Assembly (NCBI RefSeq): GCF_030291135.1
Contig: NZ_CP127409.1
Location: forward strand, 2,976,001-3,040,000
Reading direction: 5' to 3'
From: Rhodanobacter thiooxydans
GTDB taxonomy: Bacteria > Pseudomonadota > Gammaproteobacteria > Xanthomonadales > Rhodanobacteraceae
Length of the DNA stretch: 64,000 nt
The notes beneath the pieces were generated by a model that worked only from the letters and a program-made list of their open reading frames with translations, ran no database searches and had not been told where the DNA came from. The first letter of the stretch is position 1; each line of letters begins with the position of its first letter. This document shows positions 17,014 to 24,227 of the stretch, piece after piece. Both the position numbers and the translations under genes were made by a program.

Positions 17014-18408
17014 ATGAACGCCAGCGCACTCACCGCCTGCATCGCCCTGCTGCACCTGCTGGGCCTGTTCGCGGCGATGCACGCGGTGATGCACGCGCGT
17101 ACGCCGCAGGGTGCGATCGGCTGGACGCTCGGCCTGCTGTTGCTGCCGTACGTGACGCTGTTGCCGTACCTGTACCTCGGTTCCAGCCGCTTCCTCGGCT
17201 ATCGTGCCGGACACCATGCGCCACTCGCGCACGCGCTGCCCGCGACCATGGACACCGCGCCGCCAGTCGACCCGGGCTGCGAACGCTACGCCGCGATCAG
17301 CGCGCTGCAGGGCCGGCCGTTCCGAGGCGGCCACCGACTGCGCCTGCTGATCGACGGCGATGCCGCCTTCGACGCCATGCTGGCGGCGATGGCCGCGGCC
17401 GAGCACAGCCTGCTGGTGCAGTTCTTCATCATCCACGACGATGCGCTGGGCCGGCGCCTGCAGCAGGTGCTGCTGGAACGTGCCGCGGCCGGCGTGCGCG
17501 TGTGCGTGCTGTTCGACGGCATCGGCAGCCACGCGCTGCCGCGGCGCTACGTCGAGACCCTGCGCGCGGGCGGCGTGGCGATCCACCGCTTCGCAACCCA
17601 CCGCTGGCGCAACCGCTTCCAGCTGAACTTCCGCAACCACCGCAAGATCGTGGTGGTGGACGGCGTGCGCGGCTTCGTCGGCGGGCTCAACGTGGGCGAC
17701 GAGTACCTGGGCCTGAAACCGCCGCTGGCACCATGGCGCGATACCCAGCTGGAGCTGCGCGGACCGGCGGTGGCCGACCTGCAGCGGCTGTTCGCCGAGG
17801 ACTGGCAATGGATCACCGGCGCGTCGCCGCCGTTGACACCGGCACCGCCCGCCGAGGGCGACGCCAGCGCGCTGGTGGTGGCCAGCGGCCCGGCCGACCC
17901 GCAGGAAACCGGCTCGCTGTTCTTCGCCGCCGCGATCAACGCGGCGCGCCAGCGCGTGTGGCTGAGCACGCCGTACTTCGTGCCCGACCACGCGGTGCGC
18001 GCGGCGCTGCAGCTGGCGGTGCTGCGCGGCGTGGACGTGCGCGTGCTGATCCCGTCGCGGCCGGACCACCGCACCGTGTTCCTTGCCTCCACCCTGCACG
18101 CCTACACGGCGGTGCGCGCCGGCATCCGGGTATTCCGCTACCAGCCCGGCTTCCTGCACCAGAAGGCGCTGCTGATCGACCGCGACACCGCCGCGATCGG
18201 CAGCCTGAACCTGGACAGCCGCTCGTTCCGACTCAACTTCGAAGTCGCCGCCCTGGCCGTCGACTCCGCCTTCGCCGCCGAGGTGGCGGCGATGCTGAGC
18301 GAGGACTTCAGCCGCGCCCGCGCCATCGACGAACGCGAGTACCGCGAGGCGCCCTACCTGCGCCGGGTGGCGATGCACGTGGCACGCTTGTTCGACCCGC
18401 TGCTTTAG
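17014..18408 (+). CDS. cls: Cardiolipin synthase (phospholipase D family)
   Basis: 464 aa. Two N-terminal membrane helices (about 5-25 and 30-52, including QGAIGWTLGLLLLPYVTLLP) are followed by two PLD domains with HKD motifs: NHRKIVVVDGVRGFVGGLN near residue 208 and HQKALLIDRDTAAIGSLN near 381. The protein joins two phospholipids to make cardiolipin in the inner membrane. The organisation matches ClsA-type enzymes. It starts 19 bp after the flavoprotein gene without a strong ribosome site, so coupling is possible. Convergent with the small membrane-protein gene at 18426. Confidence 0.93.
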   Translation: MNASALTACIALLHLLGLFAAMHAVMHARTPQGAIGWTLGLLLLPYVTLLPYLYLGSSRFLGYRAGHHAPLAHALPATMDTAPPVDPGCERYAAISALQGRPFRGGHRLRLLIDGDAAFDAMLAAMAAAEHSLLVQFFIIHDDALGRRLQQVLLERAAAGVRVCVLFDGIGSHALPRRYVETLRAGGVAIHRFATHRWRNRFQLNFRNHRKIVVVDGVRGFVGGLNVGDEYLGLKPPLAPWRDTQLELRGPAVADLQRLFAEDWQWITGASPPLTPAPPAEGDASALVVASGPADPQETGSLFFAAAINAARQRVWLSTPYFVPDHAVRAALQLAVLRGVDVRVLIPSRPDHRTVFLASTLHAYTAVRAGIRVFRYQPGFLHQKALLIDRDTAAIGSLNLDSRSFRLNFEVAALAVDSAFAAEVAAMLSEDFSRARAIDEREYREAPYLRRVAMHVARLFDPLL

Positions 18409-18425
18409 GCGAGAGCGGAACGACG

Positions 18426-18812
18426 CTACCTGCGTCCGCCGAAGCGGCGGCGCCAATCACCGCTGCACAACGCCCAGCCCACGTAGATGCCGACGGCCAC
18501 GCCGAGCAATTCGCACAGCGCGCGCAGACCGATGTGGTCCGGGTCGTGCACTTCGGCGAGCTTCACCTTGAGCAGCTGCAGCGACTGCAGTCGGCCGTAG
18601 TTGAAATAGAACAGGTTCCACAGGTCGCCGCTGGCGGTCAGCGCCGTCGCCAGCAGGAACGACCAGCCGATCTGCGGGCCCCAGCCCCAGCCGTTGCGCC
18701 GGCCCAGCCAGTGGAAAACGAAAAACAGCAGCAGCGCTGCCGTCGCGGCGATCAGGCCGGCCTGGAGCCCGCCGACGATCCCGTAACCCATCCATGACTG
18801 GTCGTACTGCAT
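18426..18812 (-). CDS. Small hypothetical membrane protein
   Basis: 128 aa with three hydrophobic segments (GLIAATAALLLFFVFHWLG, IGWSFLLATALTASGDLWN, LLGVAVGIYVGWALC). AGGGG lies seven bases before the ATG at 18812. No family is recognised. The C-terminus is Arg-rich (DWRRRFGGRR) and so probably cytoplasmic. Divergent from pncA. Confidence 0.65.
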   Translation of the reverse strand: MQYDQSWMGYGIVGGLQAGLIAATAALLLFFVFHWLGRRNGWGWGPQIGWSFLLATALTASGDLWNLFYFNYGRLQSLQLLKVKLAEVHDPDHIGLRALCELLGVAVGIYVGWALCSGDWRRRFGGRR

Positions 18813-18918
18813 CGCGCGCCCCTGAACCGTGTTGCCGCTACGGCGCACATTATGGGTCATGGCGGCGGATCACAGCGCGCACGCTAGACTTGGCGGGTCT
18901 TCGCCGCACTTCCATGCC

Positions 18919-19569
18919 ATGAGCCAGCCTCTCTCACCCCATGCCGCGCTGATCGTGGTCGACGTGCAACCGGATTTCATGCCCGGCGGCACGCTGGCCT
19001 GCCACGAGGGTGACGCGATCGTGCCGGGCATCGACGCATTGCTGCGCGCGCGCCGCTTCCGCCACGTGGTCGCCACCCAGGACTGGCACCCGCGCGGGCA
19101 CGTCTCGTTCGCCAGCGCGCACCCCGGCCACGCGCCGTTCGAGCAGATCGCGCTGTACGACCAGCCGCAGACGCTGTGGCCGGAGCATTGCGTGCAAGGC
19201 ACGCCCGGCGCCGTGCTGCATCCAGGCATCGACTGGTCGGCGCTGGATGCGGTGATCCGCAAAGGCAGCGACCCCGGCGTGGATTCCTACAGCGGCTTCC
19301 GCGAAAACCACGGCCCGCACGGCGCGCGCCCCAGCACCGGGCTGGCCGGCTGGCTACACGAGCGCGGCGTGGACGAAGTGGTGGTGTGCGGGCTGGCGCG
19401 CGACGTGTGCGTGCTGTGGACCGCGCAAGACGCGGTGGCGCTGGGCTTTCGCGCCAGCGTGCTGTGGGAGCTCAGCCGCCCGGTCACGCCGGCCAGTGAT
19501 GCGACCACCCGCGCCGCGCTGCAGGCGCAGGGCATCGGCATCGTCGGGCGCACCGCGTTCGCCGGGTAA
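18919..19569 (+). CDS. pncA: Nicotinamidase
   Basis: 216 aa. It hydrolyses nicotinamide to nicotinate for NAD salvage in the cytoplasm. The isochorismatase-fold triad is visible: Asp in VVDVQPDF near residue 13, Lys in VIRKGSD near 115 and Cys in LARDVCVLW near 164. The metal site is TQDWHPRGHVSF near 54-61. The ATG at 18919 (MSQPLS) was chosen because the fold begins there; an earlier ATG at 18914 is out of frame, and the in-frame extension upstream lacks a ribosome site. Confidence 0.95.
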   Translation: MSQPLSPHAALIVVDVQPDFMPGGTLACHEGDAIVPGIDALLRARRFRHVVATQDWHPRGHVSFASAHPGHAPFEQIALYDQPQTLWPEHCVQGTPGAVLHPGIDWSALDAVIRKGSDPGVDSYSGFRENHGPHGARPSTGLAGWLHERGVDEVVVCGLARDVCVLWTAQDAVALGFRASVLWELSRPVTPASDATTRAALQAQGIGIVGRTAFAG

Positions 19570-19584
19570 CGTGAAGTCCCGGCT

Positions 19585-19609
19585 CCCTCCCCTGCGACGC
19601 AGGAGAGGG
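19585..19609. repeat. REP-like hairpin after pncA
   Basis: CCCTCCCCTGC and GCAGGAGAGGG pair over 11 positions with one mismatch around a GAC loop, followed by GGCTGGGGTGGGG. This matches the style of dispersed intergenic repeats common in Xanthomonadales genomes. Only one copy is in this window, so its repeat nature is from memory of the group. The remainder of the gap (19610-19701) holds nothing recognisable. Confidence 0.45.
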
Positions 19610-19701
19610 CTGGGGTGGGGTGCTCTTGATCTTTGCCGCCCGCGTGACGCCCCTCACCTGAAGGACGCTCTGCGGTCGGCAACCTCCCGGAGGAGCCTGC
19701 G

Positions 19702-19890
19702 TCAGGCCTCGTTCTCGCCGCTGGCGCGCACCTGCGGCTCGCCGTCGTCGTCGATCTCCACCGTCAGCGTGATCGGCCGGCAGCACACCTGGCAGTCCTC
19801 GATGTACTGCTGGCTGGGGATCGAGGCGTCGACCAGGATTTCGATCGGTTCGCCGCAATACGGGCAGTCGATGGTGTGTGGCGTAAGCAC
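19702..19890 (-). CDS. CPXCG-motif cysteine-rich protein
   Basis: 62 aa from a GTG start at 19890. The small zinc-ribbon-like family has CPYCGEPIEILVD near the N-terminus and CQVCCRPI about 25 residues later, giving CxxC...CxxC. The acidic C-terminus (EIDDDGEPQVRASGENEA) is typical. Function unknown. The GTG is the only start that gives the usual family length of about 60-65; the ribosome site is weak. The reading frame stays open upstream, so a longer start cannot be ruled out. Confidence 0.75.
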   Translation of the reverse strand: MLTPHTIDCPYCGEPIEILVDASIPSQQYIEDCQVCCRPITLTVEIDDDGEPQVRASGENEA

Positions 19891-19973
19891 AGGGGCGTCT
19901 CGACAGACGGGCGCACAAGTACAGCACAGCACAGCACCGGCGACGATGCGACGACGAGAACCTGCACAGGCTC

Positions 19974-20429
19974 TTACCCCTTGTGCGGCGACCAGGCCTG
20001 CGGCAGACCGATCCAGAACAGCGCGTCGCGCTTGCAGCGCGAGGCCAGTTTCAACAGCTCGTTGTCCTTGCTGACCAGCCAGCGCGCACCCGACGCCTGC
20101 GCCAGTTCCAGGAATTTCTGGTCGTCCGGGTCGGCGCAGCGCGGCAGCGGCACATCGAGCGACGCGGTGGCCCGTTCGTCCGGCAGGCAGCGCACCAGTG
20201 CATCGAACGCGGCCTCGATCGCCGGCCGCGTGGCGTCGCTGACCGGCAGCTGCGGGTAGTGCAGCACGCGCAACCATTCCTCGCGGCAATCGGCACGCGT
20301 CACCGCTTCGATCGTGCCGCGCTGCATCGCCACGTGCAACGCGGCGGACTGCGCGTCGCGGAACAGGAAGATGTCCAGGCACACGTTGGTGTCCAGCACG
20401 ATGCGCGGTGGCGAGGGGTCGACAGTCAT
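19974..20429 (-). CDS. PIN-domain ribonuclease-like protein
   Basis: 151 aa of the PIN_3 type (putative toxin component family). Acidic residues of the active site are visible: LDTNVCLDIFLF near residue 12, REEW near 48, CADPDDQKFLELA near 107 and VSKDNELL near 128. Such proteins cut RNA when freed from an antitoxin, but no antitoxin-like gene is adjacent; the neighbours are a CPXCG protein and a divergent 84-aa protein. It may be a solitary PIN protein rather than a functional toxin-antitoxin pair. Confidence 0.8.
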   Translation of the reverse strand: MTVDPSPPRIVLDTNVCLDIFLFRDAQSAALHVAMQRGTIEAVTRADCREEWLRVLHYPQLPVSDATRPAIEAAFDALVRCLPDERATASLDVPLPRCADPDDQKFLELAQASGARWLVSKDNELLKLASRCKRDALFWIGLPQAWSPHKG

Positions 20430-20494
20430 CGCGCCATGATGCGTCAAGCGGGCCACGCGATACACTGCACACTTTCCGAGCGGAACCGTCGTCC

Positions 20495-20749
20495 ATGGCC
20501 GAGCGCGAGTTCAACGATTACCTTGCCCGCTCCGGTGCCACGCTGGAAGGCTCGCGCTACGCCGCGTGGCTGGCGATCACCCCGCGCCGCCACGGCTTCC
20601 CGGTGTACTACGCGATCTGCGAAAACCGCAGCTTCCGCGACAAGGACATCGCCGAAGCTGCCGCCGCCAAGGCGCTGGCCGACATAACGGGGCTGGAAGC
20701 GGACGGCACACCGATCTTCCCCGAGGGCTACACCGGTTTCGACGACTAG
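20495..20749 (+). CDS. Small hypothetical protein (84 aa)
   Basis: 84 aa, MAEREFNDYLARSGATLEGS onward. No signal peptide, membrane segment or metal motif. CEGNxSF-like ICENRSFRDKDIAEAAAAKA suggests a short helical protein. The codon pattern (third-position G/C) matches the neighbours, which supports a real gene. It is divergent from the PIN gene (65 bp), and its stop overlaps that of the convergent HAD gene by 3 bp. Confidence 0.6.
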   Translation: MAEREFNDYLARSGATLEGSRYAAWLAITPRRHGFPVYYAICENRSFRDKDIAEAAAAKALADITGLEADGTPIFPEGYTGFDD

Positions 20750-21459
20750 GCCGCCAGCTCGCGCAAGCGTTCCACCGCCACCGGGATCGCCGCCGGCGCA
20801 TCCACCGTGAGCATGCGCGGCTCGTCGGCAGCCAGGCCGTTCTCCAGTTCGTGCGCCCAGGTCACGTGGTACGGCAGGTGCACGCCCCAGCCGCCCAGGC
20901 GCAGCACCGGCTCGATGTCCGAGCGCAGCGAGTTGCCGACCATCGCGAACTGCGCCGGCTGCAGATCGAATTCGCCGAGCACGCGGCGGTAGGTGGCGGC
21001 GTTCTTTTCCGAGACGATCTCGATGCGGCGGAACAGGTCGGCCAGGCCGGACTCGACCACCTTCTTTTCCTGGTGGAACAGGTCGCCCTTGGTGATCAGC
21101 ACCACCTCGTACCGCTGCGCCACCGCCTCGACCGCCTCGCGGATGCCGGGCAGCAGCTCCACCGGATGCTGCAGCACGGACTTGCCCAGCTCGACCAGGC
21201 GATGGATGTCGGCCGCCGTGATGCGGCCATCGCTGACCGCAATCGCGGTTTCCACCATCGACAGCGCCATGCCCTTGGCGCCGTAGCCGAACAGCTTGAG
21301 GTTGCGCTGTTCGGTGGCCAGCATGCTGTCATGCACGTGCTGGTCGCCCAAGTCGACGTAGCGCGCCATGATCGCGGCGAACGCCTCGCCGGCCTGGCGG
21401 TAGTAGCCCTCGCTGTGCCACAGCGTGTCATCGCCGTCGAAACCGATCAGTTGCAGCAT
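20746..21459 (-). CDS. HAD-family hydrolase
   Basis: 237 aa. HAD motif I is FDGDDTLWHSE (DxDxT) near residue 8, motif II VLITKGD near 120, motif III Lys in SEKNAATY near 149 and motif IV MVGNSLRSDIEP near 170. A helical cap lies between motifs I and II (C1 type). It is a phosphatase of small cytoplasmic substrates; the substrate is not evident. Monocistronic, stop-to-stop overlap with the small gene at 20495. Confidence 0.88.
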   Translation of the reverse strand: MLQLIGFDGDDTLWHSEGYYRQAGEAFAAIMARYVDLGDQHVHDSMLATEQRNLKLFGYGAKGMALSMVETAIAVSDGRITAADIHRLVELGKSVLQHPVELLPGIREAVEAVAQRYEVVLITKGDLFHQEKKVVESGLADLFRRIEIVSEKNAATYRRVLGEFDLQPAQFAMVGNSLRSDIEPVLRLGGWGVHLPYHVTWAHELENGLAADEPRMLTVDAPAAIPVAVERLRELAA

Positions 21460-21483
21460 GCTTGACTCCCTCCGGCTCGCCTT

Positions 21484-22152
21484 TCAGCGTGCCGCTCCAA
21501 CCGCCGAGCCCGTCGCCGAGCCACCATCGCCAGTAATCGCCATCAGGCCGTAGGAAAACGGCATGCTGAAAGTCGTAGCCACTGGTCGGCCATCAATCCA
21601 CTCCGGCTTCGCCTGCAGAGCCTGCATTGCCTCCCGCGCCGCCCGTTCAAAGACCGCCATCGAATGCCCGGGACCCCCAGCGAGTTTGCCTGAAACCTTG
21701 ATGTCACTAACCCGCACATTCGTGACTGAACCGTCCGGCTGGGCGGTCGCCTCGATCCGCATGCTCGCCTCGGTACGTGCGCGCATCATGTCGGCCGGAT
21801 ATTTCAGCGCCTTCGTGAAGGCCAGGCTGGGGCCGTTGGATAAAGGGACGACACGTACGCCGTACTTGTCCGGTCCCTGCTGCAGAATTTCGAACTTGAT
21901 CCGCTCGTAGGTACGCGCCGTGACCGCGACCCCGTCTTTCATTACCGGCTTGAACTGCCAATGTGCCACCGCCTGCTGGATCGAGCCGGCAAACATGGCA
22001 GGCAGATCATCCGGTGGCGTGGCCCGGGCAACATGGCCTTGCGTGTCGATATCCAGTGCCACATCGGCGCGATAGCTGCGCACCACCTGTTGCGCGGCAA
22101 CCGCGTCGATGCAGAGCAGGAACAGAAGCATGCTTGCGATGGCAATTTTCAC
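21484..22152 (-). CDS. Exported protein with two TonB-C-like halves
   Basis: 222 aa from a GTG at 22152 with AGGGGGA upstream. After a signal peptide (ASMLLFLLCIDAVAAQ) there are two segments that look like degenerate TonB C-terminal domains: AVAHWQFKPVMKDGVAV (about 62-78) and ALQAKPEWIDGRPV (about 180-193), each preceded by a beta-strand pair (VALDIDTQGHVARA; QPDGSVTNVRVSD). There is no membrane anchor and no proline-rich spacer, so it cannot transduce energy like TonB. Probably a soluble periplasmic protein of unknown role. Confidence 0.65.
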   Translation of the reverse strand: MKIAIASMLLFLLCIDAVAAQQVVRSYRADVALDIDTQGHVARATPPDDLPAMFAGSIQQAVAHWQFKPVMKDGVAVTARTYERIKFEILQQGPDKYGVRVVPLSNGPSLAFTKALKYPADMMRARTEASMRIEATAQPDGSVTNVRVSDIKVSGKLAGGPGHSMAVFERAAREAMQALQAKPEWIDGRPVATTFSMPFSYGLMAITGDGGSATGSAVGAAR

Positions 22153-22218
22153 GGAGTCCCCCTGTCATGTGCCGCATCGGATCGGCGCTGGCAACCAGCA
22201 AGCACCCACCAGTCACGC

Positions 22219-22740
22219 TCAGCCGAAGTCGCTGCCCAGGCGCAGGTTGATGTGCAACGCGGTGGCCAGTTCGCGCATCGGCTCGTTGTCGCGGCTCAGC
22301 GTGATCCAGCCGGCGTACGAGTCGTCCTCGGTTTCCCACGTCCACAAGGTATAGCCGGATTCGGCCAGGCGATCGTAGGCGATGCCGAGCAGGCTGCCGG
22401 CATCGGCATCGTCGAAATAGTCGTCGTCGTCTGGATCGCCGGCCCAGTCGATCGACAGGTTCCAGCGCGCGCTGAGTTCGTCCAGCGCCTGCACCAGCGA
22501 GCGCAGGTCATCCTCGGCGACCATGAAGCCGGAGCGCCAGTCGATCACCCGCGCGACCAGCGCCACCGGTTCGGCGTCGCCGTCTTCGGCGAGCGCCTCG
22601 CGATATTCGCCGAACTGCTGCAGCGCGGTCTCCTCGTCGCCGGGGTTGATCAGCAGCAGCAGCTGCCACACCCGGGCTTCAACCGAGTCGTCCTCGTCGT
22701 CGACATCGCGGTCGTCGTCGAAATCGTCGTCGTCGCGCAT
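22219..22740 (-). CDS. Acidic cytoplasmic protein, DUF6630-like
   Basis: 173 aa. The N-terminus is extremely acidic (DDDDFDDDRDVDDEDDS), followed by WQLLLLINPGDEETA and a second acidic patch (DPDDDDYFDDADAG). The INPGDEE segment and the WxW motif TLWTWETEDDSYAGWI resemble DUF6630, a family without known function; this match is from memory. Only 2 bp separate it from the YciI-like gene upstream, so the two form an operon. Confidence 0.65.
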   Translation of the reverse strand: MRDDDDFDDDRDVDDEDDSVEARVWQLLLLINPGDEETALQQFGEYREALAEDGDAEPVALVARVIDWRSGFMVAEDDLRSLVQALDELSARWNLSIDWAGDPDDDDYFDDADAGSLLGIAYDRLAESGYTLWTWETEDDSYAGWITLSRDNEPMRELATALHINLRLGSDFG

Positions 22741-22742
22741 GC

Positions 22743-23117
22743 TCACGCGCCCACCCGCTGCCGCACCCGGTCCATGTCGCGCACCGGGCGCACCTCGATC
22801 GCGCCGGTGCGCGCCCACGGGAAGGTCGAGGCGATGCGCAGTGCCTCGTCCATGTCGGCAGCCTCGATCAGGTTGAAGCCACCCAGGTACTCCTTGGTCT
22901 CGGCGAACGGACCGTCGACCACGCTGCTGCGCTGGCCGCGCACGCGCAGGGTGCGCGCCGTGGCCGGGTGTTCCAGCTGCTGCGAGCCGAGCAGGCAGCC
23001 GTTGGCCTGCAAGTCGTCGGCGTGATGGAGGCAGCCGCGCATCAGGTTGTCGAATTCGCCTTCCGGCAACGCCTCCAGCAAGGCGTCGTCGCAGTAGATC
23101 ATCACGAGAAATTTCAT
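22743..23117 (-). CDS. YciI-family protein
   Basis: 124 aa with the YciI/DGPF signature: MKFLVMIYCDD at the start and VVDGPFAETKEYLGGFNLIEAADMDEAL near residues 66-94. Family members are small dimeric alpha/beta proteins, often next to ECF sigma-factor genes, with proposed enzymatic His-Asp pairs; function is generally unknown. It leads a two-gene operon with the acidic protein and is divergent from trmO (58 bp between starts). Confidence 0.85.
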   Translation of the reverse strand: MKFLVMIYCDDALLEALPEGEFDNLMRGCLHHADDLQANGCLLGSQQLEHPATARTLRVRGQRSSVVDGPFAETKEYLGGFNLIEAADMDEALRIASTFPWARTGAIEVRPVRDMDRVRQRVGA

Positions 23118-23175
23118 GGCGTCCTCGGCGGGGAACGGTTCACGGAACCGTGGGGAAGCAGTGCGAACGTGGATA

Positions 23176-23757
23176 ATGCCGCACATGACCACCGTGCACG
23201 ATACCCCCGGCGCATTCTGCTGCCATCCGATCGCGTTCGTGCGCTCGCCGTATGCGCAGCGCATCGACGCGCCGCACCAGCCCACCGTGGTGGCCGGCAC
23301 CGAGACGGGGGCGGCGGCCGAGGCGGTGATCGAGTTCGTGGCGGATTTCCCCGCGGCGGCCTGGCGCGACCTGGCCGGTTTCGAGCGGATCTGGCTGCTG
23401 TTTGCCTTCCACCGCAGCGAGGGCTGGAAGGCCGAGGTGCGCCCGCCGCGCGGCGGCGGCAAGCGCAGCGTGCTGGCGACGCGCTCGCCGCACCGACCGA
23501 ATCCGATCGGGCTGTCGGCGGTGGAGCTGGTCGCGGTCGAAGACGGCGCGTTGCGCGTACGCGGGGTGGACTTGCTCGACGGCACGCCGATCCTCGACAT
23601 CAAGCCGTACGTGCCGTACGCGGACGCGTTTCCCACCGCGCGCGCCGGCTGGATCGATGCGATCGACGCGACGCAGGGCCGGCACTCCGCGCCCGGGCCG
23701 CGCAAGCCGCGTTCGGCGCGGCCAGGCGGCACTGACGACGACGTCAACCCGTCATGA
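23176..23757 (+). CDS. trmO: tRNA (N6-threonylcarbamoyladenosine(37)-N6)-methyltransferase
   Basis: 193 aa. TrmO (TsaA/YaeB family) methylates t6A37 of tRNA-Thr using SAM. Family elements are CCHPIAFVRSPY near the start, FERIWLLFAFHRSEGW in the middle, SVLATRSPHRPNPIGLSAVELV and GVDLLDGTPILDIKPYVPYADAF towards the C-terminus. E. coli TrmO has about 235 aa; the extra C-terminal domain is missing here, as in many short homologues. A second in-frame ATG at 23185 is an equally likely start. The last 6 bp overlap the convergent HMA-like gene. Confidence 0.9.
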   Translation: MPHMTTVHDTPGAFCCHPIAFVRSPYAQRIDAPHQPTVVAGTETGAAAEAVIEFVADFPAAAWRDLAGFERIWLLFAFHRSEGWKAEVRPPRGGGKRSVLATRSPHRPNPIGLSAVELVAVEDGALRVRGVDLLDGTPILDIKPYVPYADAFPTARAGWIDAIDATQGRHSAPGPRKPRSARPGGTDDDVNPS

Positions 23758-23997
23758 GCAGCTACCGCAGCAGGTGCTGCCGCCGCTGACGTGGATCTGC
23801 CGCGGCTCGGACACGCGGGCGGCCTCGTAACCCGCCTCGTGCAGGGCGGTGATGACCTGGCCGGAGGTCAGCTGTGCCGCCACGTCGATCTGTCCCGCGA
23901 CGGGATCGCCGGTGACTTTCGCGGTGGCGTCATGGGCCCGCAGGATGGCGGCGATGGCGCCGGTGTCACCGGCAAAATCCTTCACTTGGAACAGCAT
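23752..23997 (-). CDS. Small HMA-like protein with C-terminal Cys cluster
   Basis: 81 aa. The fold pattern (FQVKDF... AAILRAHDATAKVTG... IDVAAQLTSGQVITALHEAGYEAARV) is the beta-alpha-beta-beta-alpha-beta layout of heavy-metal-associated domains, but the usual N-terminal CxxC is replaced. Instead the C-terminus ends in GGSTCCGSCS, a compact CCxxC group that could bind copper or another soft metal. An FNR-type palindrome lies about 70 bp upstream of its start. It might be a metal carrier expressed at low oxygen. Confidence 0.65.
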   Translation of the reverse strand: MLFQVKDFAGDTGAIAAILRAHDATAKVTGDPVAGQIDVAAQLTSGQVITALHEAGYEAARVSEPRQIHVSGGSTCCGSCS

Positions 23998-24066
23998 CGG
24001 TACGATCTCCAGGGTTGAGGGCGGCACATCCGCCGGGCGCGATGGTGACCGGCGACCCGCCCGGGC

Positions 24067-24086
24067 GCCCTGACCGGGATCAGGGC
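24067..24086. promoter_or_regulatory. FNR/ANR-like palindrome upstream of the HMA-like gene
   Basis: The 14-mer CTGACCGGGATCAG at 24070-24083 resembles the FNR/ANR box TTGATnnnnATCAA (7 of 10 specific positions) and sits inside a 20-bp palindrome with 7-bp arms GCCCTGA/TCAGGGC. It lies 70-90 bp before the minus-strand start at 23997, a normal activator distance. Alternative reading: simply a hairpin. Confidence 0.35.
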
Positions 24087-24187
24087 AATCCCGCTCGGTG
24101 AGACTCACGCTGGGCACACTGCCCCGGCCGCTGCGGACCTCCGCCGCCGGCGCCCGATGCACTGGCAGTGGATCGGTTCAACCCTTG

Positions 24188-24223
24188 GCCGCGTCCGGCA
24201 CTCCCGCCGGTGCGGCTTTTTTT
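24188..24223 (+). terminator. Rho-independent terminator, plus strand, no obvious gene
   Basis: Outer stem GCCGC/GCGGC, inner stem CCGGC/GCCGG, loop ACTCCC, then seven T residues. It works on the plus strand only. The nearest plus-strand gene, trmO, ends 430 bp upstream across the antisense HMA-like gene, so it may end a trmO read-through transcript or a small RNA from 24.0-24.19 kb. Confidence 0.8.
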
Positions 24224-24227
24224 CGCC

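Noticed and set aside
19974-20749. Toxin-antitoxin pair of the PIN gene with the divergent 84-aa gene
   Set aside because: TA pairs are normally in one operon with the antitoxin first; here the genes are divergent and the small protein has no DNA-binding or antitoxin feature.
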